The notes under the pieces were generated by a model. That model saw nothing but the letters and a program-made list of their open reading frames with translations. It was not told the DNA's origin and searched no databases. From NCBI GenBank assembly GCA_905397405.1, contig CAJPVJ010000775.1:1-20583 (forward strand): a stretch of 20,583 nt of DNA. Reading direction: 5' to 3'. Positions 1-11,623 of the stretch are shown in pieces (position 1 is the stretch's first letter; every line of letters starts with the position of its first letter). A program made the translations under genes and the position numbers. Source of the DNA: Oppiella nova (Eukaryota; Arthropoda; Arachnida; Sarcoptiformes; Oppiidae).

Positions 1-3000
1 TTTTATTACTGTATAATACACGGTATGTGTTATTATTATATGAAATGTGTTTTCTGTTTGTCATATCATATGTCAGCAAAATATTTCGCCGCAAATTCAG
101 TGAATCATTGTTTTCATCGAAATATTATTTTCAATGGAAAAGTGTAGAGAAAAGTGTCGTTAATTATTATATCGCTTTGTTTTATGCACTTATTATCGAT
201 TGCTTTTGGTTTTCAAAAAGTGCTTCTCATTTCTCAACACTATTCCAGTTTTTGTTGTATTTGTTTTAATCGTTAACACTCTAAGCCATTGAATTTGATT
301 GAATATTAAACTAAATACTTTTAGTTGTTTTTGTTTTATTTCGTTTTATCGCTTAAGAACTTGACTTACGATTTATATAATTAATTGAATTTTCTTATAA
401 ATAGTAATTATTAAAGAGTTTGCATTTTTCGTATCGGAATTTGTTTGGGAAAAAGTTCATTGAAATCAAGTCTTGTTTCGATTTTTAAATCAATTGATAA
501 TCGATTTCAGACCTGATTTCGAGGCATAAGTTTCCGAAACTCTTATGCCATTCAGTAATTGTATTCAGTTTTTACAATAAGTACACGAAAATATTGATTA
601 ACCTATTGTATGGAAGTTTTTAGATTTTTTTCCAAAAGTATGTCATTTAATGGGAAACTGAAGCGAAATCTAAAATAATTTTCAATTTATATTTTAATTA
701 AAATTTATTTATTCACTCGTTCTCTCCAATAGCGTTGAGAAATGTATGAAAAATGTTTTTATATAACTTTCTATACATTTTGCAGAATTACATGTTTTGT
801 GTGAATTCATGTGAGAAAATATAATTTATATAAATATAGATATTTTATGTTTAGTTTATTATTTAGATTTTAATAATATTAAACCTTTTTATGGAGAATA
901 TAATTTTGTGTATTTCTGTAGAACACATACATAACTGGAAATTAAAACAAGTTTTAGATTTTAAAATAGGATTTATTGTCACCTGTAGTCGTGTGGGTCT
1001 GCGAAAATGGTTTTAATGTTAGTTCAAATGACAATTATGTGAATACTTTGAAACTCAATCATGTGTTCATACGGTTTAGCTTTTCCATACGTTAAAGTTC
1101 ACAACTATTTGAAATGTTTTTCAATGCATGACAGATATGTTTAAGAATAAAACTATTCGTTTTGATTATACCTCCACTTTTTGGTCCATATATTTATTGC
1201 TAATACTCCATTGAATACCACAATATGATAATATATATTAAAAATAAGACACGACTGTAAAATATGTTTTACCAATGATTGACAAAACTATAGCATGAAA
1301 ATGAGGTAATATATTTGATAAATGTTACAATAAATGCGATAAAAGTATTTGACTAACTTATAATGAAATGTATATCCAAAACATTGCTACATTAAAATAG
1401 GTGCATAATGTTTAATGATTAAAATGTTGTGTGTTATATAGATTGTACGAATAGGTAATGAAATTGTATTTTTTCCAGAATTGCTGAGAAAATATTAACA
1501 TTAAAATTGTTTCATAAATTCATAGTTCACTGAATAATAATTTTGTTAATAATAATAATTATTCTCTTCCTATACTTTTCATCAAAAGGTTTTCTTTGAG
1601 ATAATTAATACAGTATTTGATATTTTAATCTCTGGTATAGGTTTTTGGTTACATTCGTTTAATTAGTCATTAATTAATTTGTAATTTTTTACTATCTGAT
1701 AGGAATGCATACATAATTAGAAAACAATAGACAATATAATGGTTTTAGTAACATTAGAAATTTTCAAAGTTTTACATGAAATAACAGTTCACTCTTTAGA
1801 TCCTTTCTTTGAAAACACATTTTTTGTAAACTTTTTTTGTGAAATGTATGAGCGATAAGGCATTTGAAGGTCTCGAGCCCTACCCCTAAGAGTCGGTGCC
1901 AAACGAATATAATTATATGAATTATAGCTTTAATTATATGGTGTTGTTGTGCAGGGAATCTGTAGCTCTCTGTTCTCTATGATACTCTTGTTTATTGTGT
2001 TTTGAGTCTGATTTCATGAAAAAATGTCTTTTCTTTGCACTACAATAAGGAAAAGATTTATTGCATTTATAACCATTAGATAGCTATTCTTCACTTACTA
2101 TATATTCCAGACATGAATCAGCTCTTTATGTAATTTTTAATACATTTTTCAGTAGTTATTTGGGTGTCATTTCCATTTAGAGATAGTTTTGCTCAATTCA
2201 TATATTTATTTGCTATTCAATTGCAAAATAGGTTATTGTTTTTTATTTTAATAGTCCTTTTTGGAGGTCTACCCAAATGGCTGTATTTTTATTAAATGTA
2301 TTTTAATACATATATGTGACAATTGTATTTTAATTGAATTTTTGCTTTTTATGCCAAATATGTTGCCAATTGATTGTGTGTTTGAAACTGTTTTCAAGTT
2401 TATTTGGGAAGAAATTCTTTTGTGTTTAAATAGTTTTTTCATTTTGAATTTCAAGCTCTAAATCCTTTTTGTGATGAATATATTGTATATATATTTCAGT
2501 GGTTTTGCGATAATTTATATGAGATAAATTGCTTTCAGTGTTTGTGTTTGCAATGAAATCACTGAAAATATCCTTTTATTTCGCGGCTTATAATTACTTT
2601 TTAACACTTTTGTAATAAAAATTGCAATTGTTTTATTTCACTCAATGTTATTCAACGGTATTAAGCTATTATGTCTTATTGTAAAACTTGTTTATGAGTT
2701 TGGAGGCAATTGTTATAACGTGAACATTAAGTGGAAGTCATAATTGATTTAATTATAATTTGAGACATTTTTTGATTCAATTATTTCATATAATGATTGT
2801 TTAATATTTCAATATTACTCCATTTATATGAATTATTAGCACTCGATTTATTACCATTAACTGTATTCAGGGAAATATGTATTTTTGATATTTTTATTTC
2901 TTATTTAATGATCGGTTTAACCGATAGGAGTGCAGAAAACTATTATTAAATCTATTTTTAATCCATATGTAAAACCCTTGCAATTCGCCAAACTGTATTA

Positions 3001-5800
3001 AATTGTCACGAAACTCTTGAATTATTGTTGTCTAATAATAGTTTTAATTATAATTAAAATTAATTATTTTCTTGCATAACGAATATTGATTTTTAGAGAA
3101 TATTATTTATTTAACACAATTAGTAATATATTTGTCATTTACTATGTTATCAAAAATGATTTATTAAGAGAATAATAAACAAAATAAAAAAGTTTAATTA
3201 TATTAAGAAATGTTTTCTCAGATTTGTATTAATCTTTGAATTTAGATCAAAGATAATGAGACAACTGAGTGACTATCAAACACTGCACTCAATGAGAGTT
3301 TTATGAACCAAATTATATTCATATTAATGTTATTATTATTGTATTATTATTATTACTGTATTAACATAACACAACACAATAGCAAACAAATAACGAAATG
3401 TTTTACTACTCGTAGTCCTTATGAAAAGTTTGTTGTATGAAAGCATCAAAACATAAAATATCGATTTTTCTTGTTATGGCCTTTATTTGTGTCTGTCTTT
3501 CACAACTAAAATCTCAACTTTTATGCTTGGATTCAATTTTGAAAGGTTCTTGTTTTTATATTTCACTTTTAAATTCACTTTTATATCATAAATATATAAC
3601 ATTTGGGAGACAAAAGTCGTATTTGTTTTCTCCTTATTTTAAACTCTTTTCTTCCGAAACCACAAATACTTTAAACACTGGATTTAAATGTCTTGTATAT
3701 CATATTTGTTATTACAGTACTTTTGAAATACACAAATTCAGTACATTTTACAATTGAAATACTGTATTGTAGTGAATATATTGTCAGATATAATTTATAT
3801 TATTACTACAGTATAATAAATACTGGTATATAAGTTGTAACAAAACTATTACGTTTTCTACGAATTAATTTTTTTATACAATGAGTTGGCATAATGTGAT
3901 TTATAATATAATTATATATAATTGGTCAATGGATTATCATTTGTCTAAAATTACAGTAAATTAATTATATGATGCCTGTCCCGTTTAATGCCAACCCTTT
4001 CATGCAAACCAGGTTTATGTGTAACAAACAATTGAATAGTTCTTTGCAGTACTTCTATCGCAAGGACTGAAAGTGTTTTGTAATAAAATGAAAAAATTTA
4101 AAAGTGATTCACTATTTATGCAAAACTAAACATTTGATGATTGGACAGAATTCCCATCAATTTGTGATTAGAATTTCAATTATACGTTGAGATACACATA
4201 ATTTTGTTGCAATAATTGGTTTAATCATATGTAAGGGTTTCTAACTATGAATTTGATTTTGAATACTGTTTTTTGAGCATATTTTGTGCGAAATTTTGAG
4301 GACACAGTTGTTGGCCTTCATTTGGATTCATAATATGGTTCACAATATGGTTCACTCAGTCATACATTATGAGGACAGACGGCAACGATTGTTCTCCATA
4401 TAAGTTATATATGTTTTATATACTGTACCCGTAGTTTAGGGTATATTCTGTGTTAAGTATGAATTCATGCACTAAATTGAGTCCATTTGATGATCACATC
4501 ATTAGGAATGTGTTGGCAATTGTTGTTCACATTAAGTAATGATATGACAAAAACTGAATAATACATCAAATCTCTGGATTTCATTTGATTAAGTCTTGCT
4601 TACAATACGTATTGTTTTGGCATAACATAACAAATACTGGATTTTTCAAATTATGTTGTACTCGGTCTCAACTCTATTATATTTTATAAACTATTCATTT
4701 TTCAGTTTTTATAATCGCATCAGTTTTCATCAAAATATAAGTACACAACAAAAATATTTCAATTTTTTCCAATCCCATCATAACTAATATTAAAGTCATT
4801 TGTGATTTGAATGTATAATTGATATACAGGAATACATCATAATGTATTGTAGTGTACAATGTATTGTTTTGATTTTAATAGCAAATTCCATAAACTATTT
4901 TGATAATATATGAAATGCTAAATTACAATTTAATCCCGACATTGCATCCAAATACTGTATACTATACATACTATTGTATTATATCCCCAAATGGCTCGAC
5001 TTTGTGTACATATTTAAACCACAATACAATGCAATCACAACTGGAAAGCAACTCACTCTGCGAGTCCTAATAGTCTGAAAATGAGAGAAAATATGAGAGA
5101 ATTATGAATGGATGACACGAATGGCTATATTTCCTCTTTAAAAAAATGATGATATATTTATGCCTTCAAATAATGTTAGCTTCGATTCACTCGCATTCAC
5201 ACTAATGTCGAGACGAGATTACAAACAATGACAATATCTAACACTATTCATGAAAACATTGTCGTTTTTTCTCATAACTTATTCTGCTTAACAAATATAT
5301 GTTTTTATAATGATAGATAAGTCATATCTTTTTAGTTATGCTAACAATATATGGAAAGCTTTTTGTGAATCAATGAATGAATAAGTAATTAGGTTTAAAA
5401 TCTTGTCTCAGCACTAGACTAGACTTGAATTGCATAAGATATCGATTGCAGTAACTATTGAATGAGACATAAGATATTTTTTTGACATTAGTATAGATTT
5501 CTGCGAACTGAGAGTTAAGATCAAAGAGATTTAGTGAATCATAAACTCAAATGATATGATGTGTTCCGTCTTATGTGTGATTTTCTCTCGGCTTATGATC
5601 TCTTACGACATTTACTCCCATTCCTCACAAACTATAATAATGTTCATTGAGTTTTGCAAAGAGGGATATGTTCTCAACACTTGAATGTCTTGGAAATGCA
5701 ATAATAAATGATTGCATTATAAATAACATATGGATTGTCATGAATTGAACACTAAAGACGACCGATTGTCTGATAAGAAACCCCTTTATTATGCATTAGA
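1..5800. other. AT-rich non-coding DNA, probably part of a long kinesin intron
   Basis: I see no supportable exon, RNA gene or mobile element here. The DNA is very AT-rich, with poly-A/T runs and short ATT-type simple repeats, for example around 3325-3360. The kinesin exon at 8213 opens with an acceptor AG in the middle of the motor domain, so an upstream exon must exist. I looked on the plus strand for the conserved start of a kinesin-3 motor (the VAVRVRP-type beta strand) and did not find it. This stretch is therefore most simply read as intron, and intergenic DNA or 5' UTR cannot be excluded. The longest open frame is 3437-3757 (+), 106 codons with a hydrophobic start; I recognise no family in it and do not call it a gene. 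Confidence 0.55.
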
Positions 5801-8212
5801 GTTGTCTGCCTTTGAGCTATGAATTGTGGAAAGAAATTGTTTTTCCGATGAGAGTCCGTCGCAAAGTGGGCGACATTTTAGACATCCTATTGAATATTGT
5901 TTGAAAATATTTGATAACGAATTTCCCTTACTTTGCCATTTGAGATACAAAGTAAAAAGTTTGATTATTGATTAAATTATGGCAATAATTGTATAATAAC
6001 TGTTTCGATGAATTGATGGCACAATAGCAGTGCTTATCTCCTAATTGCTGGTGTCGTCTAATCATATGTTTGACAAATAGTGTATTCATTGTCTGCTGGA
6101 ACGGCAACCAAACCAAACGGTTAGACATCCATAGAGTTGGTTGAGTGCGGAAATGCAATAACAGTTGTGTTAACCTATGGTTACGCATCAATTGATTGGC
6201 GTCTCTGTACTGTCACCACAGCCTCCGTTGTCTCTGCGATGCAATGCCTGTCCAACCAATGAATGCCTGAATGTATTGAATGCACGCAATTGTTTAGTGA
6301 AGCACTGGTTTGCCGTTAACTGTCTTATCGACTCATAAGACGTCTGTTCAGCCCTTAATGCAGTCTTTTTCGGTGAAAAATGTCTTCAAAATTGTTTTCA
6401 AAATTGTTTGCAAAATTGTTTGCACTTTTCATGCTATAAAAAACTATCGTTTCGTTTAACTGATAGATAGTTATACTGTACTTACGGTGCTTTTGTAGCC
6501 CAGAAAATAAGAGCTCTCTTTTTCTCCTAAACACTATCTCAAAGATTTTTCTCAATTGTAATTACAGTTTAAGTCTATTTTTATGAATAAAAGTTGTTCT
6601 CATTTATTTATAATGCCATCAGATATACAGTTATAGCAAATTGTACTCTCAATGGTAGAGTAGATGCTGTTCATAATTGATTATACATTATATTAGACAA
6701 TACAGTGAGACATAAATCTAAACCATAAATGATATTCTCGACCAACACTTATATATCTCATATTTTTCATATCTATTATTATTATGAGTGCATTGTTTGT
6801 CTCATATTTTATAGGTAACCGTATTATTACAGTTGTGTTATTTATTGCCTAAATGTATGGTTTGGTATGAAAAGTGGAGAATTGGTATAAAAATAAAACA
6901 CAATAATTGCGAATAGAGTTATAGTAATAGTAATAGTAATACAGTTATATTGTGTGGAGAGAGTTGAAAAGCAGGAGTTTGTAGAGCATAACCATACGTT
7001 TGAATGCTATTGTGAACCAATAATTCAAAAGTCAGACTCAAGAATATTGTTTGACAAACATATTCATTATCACAGCCATTGTTTGTTTTGAATCAACCAT
7101 TTTAATTAGAAATATGTGTTGAAATGATTATTATGTTTCCTAACCATAACTACGGCAGACATCATCGGTCTAACCGTTAGATTATTTTGTGGACTTAATA
7201 AATAAATAAATAATACTTATCTCGACTTTTATTCAATAATAAACCGCAATATAGTCCCTAATCGGACACTATGTTTAGTAACCGTTAGATATAATCTTGG
7301 GTTTAATTTTCTGAATAAACTCCACTCAACGGTATTATAGCTGTTAATGCTATCATTAAAATTTTAATGCTTTTTTATATGATGTTAAATCTCATATGAA
7401 TTTATTTTACATTAAATATAATTTTCATATTCATTTCATTTGAATATATCATTTAAAAGCTTACAGTTCTTGCCTGTACAGTATACGAGTGAGTCATATC
7501 ATAATTTTGAGTTTATGAATTTGCAATTTTGTAATTATAAACATATTCTCAATAGTTTCCTGTTTTACATAAAAACGAGTTTATGTTTTGCCGATAAGAA
7601 TAAAAAGTAAAATTTATTTTCCATTGGAGAATATAATGGCATAAATCATAGCAAAAACTCAAACATTGCTTATCGCGACTGCTTTTCATCATTCGTGTGT
7701 TCATCACATCCTATTAGCTCTTCTCCAATACATTACATTGAATACAATTTCTGCAAAATTTGCTTATTTTCTGCCTCCAATTTGTGTCCAATATTTCCAG
7801 ACTCATAGATACTGTTTCTCATTCCCATCTCTACGGCTGACTATCCTATCTATACATTGAATCAATGCATTGGACGACAAGAGTATTTACTTAAGCATAA
7901 CATGACTTTCGTGACTCTTTCACATCCATTGTATATTATACTGTATAAAAGTATTGTCTTATTTTTAGCACAGTATACAGACTATTAATAATTTTTTATT
8001 TAATTTGTTTTCGATTTTCTTTAATCATGATTTTTATGTGAAAGTGTTGGCAAAGATTTTTACATTAAAACAGTATTTCTCTTTTATTGCTAACAATATT
8101 ACAAATCGATAGAGTCGTGTCCTTTGACGCCCTTTTCTTTAAATAACATATGAATATTAAACACACATTAAATTTTAATATATTGTCTGTAATTCATGTT
8201 TGGCAACAATAG
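5801..8212. other. Intronic DNA upstream of the kinesin exon, with a GC-richer patch
   Basis: No exon could be supported. About 5820-6350 is noticeably less AT-rich than its surroundings, but it shows no recognisable protein in any frame; it could be a regulatory element, an untranslated exon or unique intron. A 12-bp tandem repeat lies at 6386-6423, a six-base repeat (ATAGTA type) at about 6921-6941 and a TAAA-type run at about 7197-7213. The stretch ends in an AG at 8211-8212, directly before the kinesin coding sequence. The pyrimidine tract in front of that AG is weak. Confidence 0.5.
6386..6423. repeat. Short tandem repeat, 12-bp unit, about 3 copies
   Basis: The unit TCAAAATTGTTT occurs twice in a row, followed by a third copy with a first-base change (GCAAAATTGTTT) and two further bases. 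Because 12 is a multiple of 3, the minus strand reads a repeated Asn-Asn-Phe-Glu/Ala motif inside a 66-codon open frame (6355-6555). I recognise no protein there, so this is a simple minisatellite in the intron rather than evidence for a gene. Confidence 0.7.
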
Positions 8213-11200
8213 GTGTTTGCATTTGATCACTGTTTTTGGTCATTCAATGAATCCGATGCACACTTCGCCAGTCAGGACCAGGTCTTCAACGACTTGGGAA
8301 TCCCTGTACTCGAGAGTTCGTTTGAAGGCTACAATGCATGCATTTTCGCTTATGGCCAGACAGGCAGTGGAAAGTCATACACGATGATGGGAACGCCTAA
8401 CGATAAGGGACTCATTCCACGACTTTGCGACTCAATCTTCGAGAGAATCGCCAATAATAGTGATCCGAATTCTAGTTTCAAAATAGAGGTCTCATATATG
8501 GAGATATACAATGAGAAAGTGCACGATTTGCTCGACCCTAAGGGCACCAAACAGAACCTCAAAGTACGCGAGCACAATATATTAGGTCCATATGTGGACG
8601 GGTTGTCCACTCTAGCGGTCAGTTCGTTCGTAGAGATCGACAATTTGATGACAGAGGGGAATAAGTCGCGAACAGTGGCCGCCACTAACATGAACTCGGA
8701 GTCTTCGCGATCGCATGCGGTCTTCACGATCACTCTGACCTGTTCGGTGACCGACACGGCTGTGGGCGTGACGGGCGAGAAGGTGTCCAAAATGAGTTTA
8801 GTTGATTTGGCCGGCAGTGAGCGCGCAGTCAAGACGGGCGCTGTTGGCGACCGACTCAAGGAGGGCTCAAATATCAACAAATCGTTGACAACATTAGGTT
8901 TAGTCATCTCGAAACTGGCCGATCAGTCGGCCGGTAAGAGTAAGGAACAGTTCGTGCCGTACAGGGACTCAGTGCTCACATGGCTTCTCAAAGACAATTT
9001 AGGGGGTAATTCCAAGACAGTGATGGTGGCGACCATAAGCCCCGCCGCCGACAACTACGAGGAGACGCTATCGACTCTGCGCTACGCCGACAGAGCCAAA
9101 CGTATTGTGAATCACGCGGTCATTAATGAAGACCCCAATAATAGGATCATTAGAGAGTTGAGGGAAGAGGTGGATCAGCTCAGGGCTCAGCTCATGAACG
9201 CCAGCCAACAGTCAGACCTTCACGAGAGACTCCTTGAGTCCGAGAAATTGATTAAATCCATGGAACAGACGTGGGAGGAGAAGCTCAGGAAGACTGAGAT
9301 CATTCATCAGGAGAGACAACAGGCGCTCGAGAAGATGGGTATTTCCGTTCAGAGCTCCGGCATTCGCGTGGAAAATAGCAAATACTATTTGGTTAACCTA
9401 AACGCCGACCCCTCTCTCAATGAGCTCTTAGTTTATTATCTCAAGGATAAGACATTTATTGGTCGCAGCGATGCACCGGCAGAACAGGACATACAGCTGT
9501 CAGGCATCGGCATAATGTCCGAGCACTGTGTCATTGAAATCAACAAAACGAGTAATGAGTTGTTGATTGAGCCCTTAGAAGGGGCGCGAACTTGCGTTAA
9601 CGGGTCGGTCATCACTGAGAGGACAGCCCTAAAACACGGCGACCGTATACTGTGGGGCAATAATCACTTCTTTAGGCTCAACTGTCCTAAGCTGACAGAC
9701 AGTCAACAAACGGATAGACCGATGGGTTATGAGTTCGCCANCTCAACTGTCCTAAGCTGACAGACAGTCAACAAACGGATAGACCGATGGGTTATGAGTT
9801 CGCCAGAGAGGAACTAATGATGAATGAGATGGTGAACGACCCCATCCAGGGAGCCATGAAAGCGCTTGAATTGCAGCACAAAATGGATAAAAACAATGCA
9901 CTCGAGGAACAGAAACAGATGTATGAGAAGCAGCTGAAAAAGTTGGCCAGTTTTCTGTCGCCCGGCACTCCTTACGCCCCTTATAGTTATAACAATGTGT
10001 TCGACCCGTACGAGCAGAATAGGTTTGGCGGCTCCACATCCAACCTCATGAGTCCTAATGGGGTGGCCCTTAAGATGGAGAAATGGGCGCAGGAAAGGGA
10101 CGAACTGTTTAAGAAAAGTCTGAGTCGATTGCGCGAAGACATAGTTCGGGCCAACACTCTGTCCTATGAGGCGAATCTGATCGCCGATGAGATGCAAAAG
10201 TGCACCGAATTTAAAGTGACTCTTCAGATACCGGCCGCCAATCTGAGTCCCAACCGCAAGAGAGGGTCGTTTGTGTCTGAGCCGGCATTTCTGGTGAAAC
10301 GCAAGAACAAAGTGTCGCAGATCTGGTCGATGGAGAAGTTTGAGAACAATTTGATTGAAATGCGAGAACTGTATCAGGAATGGAAGGAAATGCAGTCACA
10401 GACCGATGGCGGCGATCAAAATACTGATGACTTGTCGCCTGCCAACGACCCCTTCTATGAGCTCCAGGAGAACCACCACTTGATTGGTGTCGCGAATATA
10501 TTCCTCGAAGTGCTCGTGCAGGACGTGATGCTCGACTACAACGTTCCCATTATATCACAACAGGGAGAGGTTGCCGGACGCCTACACATAGAGTTCGGTC
10601 GCATTTCAGGTCATATCGGCGAACGCATAGCCGACGCCTCGATGGAGACGATGAGTCAGTGCAGTGACAGCGCAGACACCGACGGCCAGAATCGCAACCA
10701 AATCGTGGTTCGGGTGAACATTAAGAGCGCGCGCGGACTCCCGATATCGCTCTCCAACTTTGTGTTCTGCCAGTACTCCCTGTTTGGACTCCAGGACTCA
10801 ACTGTCGTCCCCTCTTATGTGGACACTAAGGATCACTCGAACCCTATTCGTGGCACCACTGAAGATAAGGAGGAATTTGTTTTCTATTTTAATCACCAAA
10901 AAGATATCGCAATTCCTTTAAGCGAAGAATTTCTCGAACATTGCACTGAAGGGGCGCTCTCTATAGAGGTGTGGGGCCATCGGGTGTCCGGATTTAGTCC
11001 ATCAAAGCCCGGGTGGGGTGTCGCCGACGCACAGCTCAAGATGTGCCGCTCTCTGGCCGACCGGTGGGCCGAACTGAAGCGTAAAATTGAATTATGGGTT
11101 GAAATCCACGAAATCAATGACAACGGAGAGTACAGTGCCGTCGAAGTGAATACTAAGGCTGATATCGAGTCGGGAGGTGTCTATCAGCTAAGGCAAGGCC

Positions 11201-11623
11201 AACAAAGGCGTATAGCCGTCAAAGTAGTTCCCGTCCAGAACTCGGGAACACTTCCTGTCATTTGCGAGTCTATTAAATCCTTAGCTGTTGGCTGTGTTTG
11301 CGTCAGATCTAAGCTCCAGAAACCTCTGGACTCATACCAAGAGGAAGATCTGACGACTCTTCGAGAGAAATGGACGGACGCTTTGGTGCGACGACGAGAC
11401 TATTTGGACGATCAGATCAAACGACTTCTTAACAAACCTAATAAGAGTAAGGAAGACAACGAACGCGAACAGAGTCTTATCGACCAATGGGTCAGTTTGA
11501 CCGAAGAGCGCAATGCAGTCAACTGTCCCGTTCCCGGATCTGACATACCGGGAGCGCCGGCCGATTGGGAGCCACCCGCGGGAATGGAAGGCCACACACC
11601 AGTCATATTCCTCGATCTCAACA
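8213..11623 (+). CDS. Kinesin coding exon: motor, neck coil, FHA, stalk
   Basis: The exon opens after AG 8211-8212 with VFAFDHCFW, which matches the start of the second motor segment of KIF13 proteins. Counting V as residue 1, the P-loop GQTGSGKS is at 48-55, switch [11 protein letters not shown] at 159-168 and switch II DLAGSE at 198-203. The neck follows ([12 protein letters not shown]), then a coiled coil at about 9142-9336 and an FHA domain at about 9380-9680 with its FIGR motif and the SEHC segment. After the gap come a coiled coil and stalk (WAQERDELF), the [13 protein letters not shown] region at about 10490, and a conserved kinesin-3 tail region from about 11180. The donor GTAAGT begins at 11624 and leaves one base of a split codon. 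The reading frame changes only at the N at 9741; removing 65 bases (one N plus one 64-bp copy) restores it. The ATG at 9787 is internal Met, not a start. Confidence 0.94.

Noticed and set aside
1861-1905. A tRNA-like or Pol III B-box-like patch (GGTCTCGAGCCC)
   Set aside because: It has an extra base relative to the consensus, and no cloverleaf arms or anticodon stem can be formed around it.
2261-2461. Overlapping open frames of about 60 codons on both strands
   Set aside because: Both are biased in composition and resemble nothing known; they are consistent with chance in AT-rich DNA.
6355-6555. A small minus-strand gene with repeated Asn-Asn-Phe-Glu motifs
   Set aside because: The repeat comes from a 12-bp minisatellite and the rest of the frame has no recognisable features.
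8350-8907. A 185-codon open frame on the minus strand
   Set aside because: It lies entirely opposite the conserved kinesin motor sequence and shows no family resemblance; it is a shadow of the coding strand.
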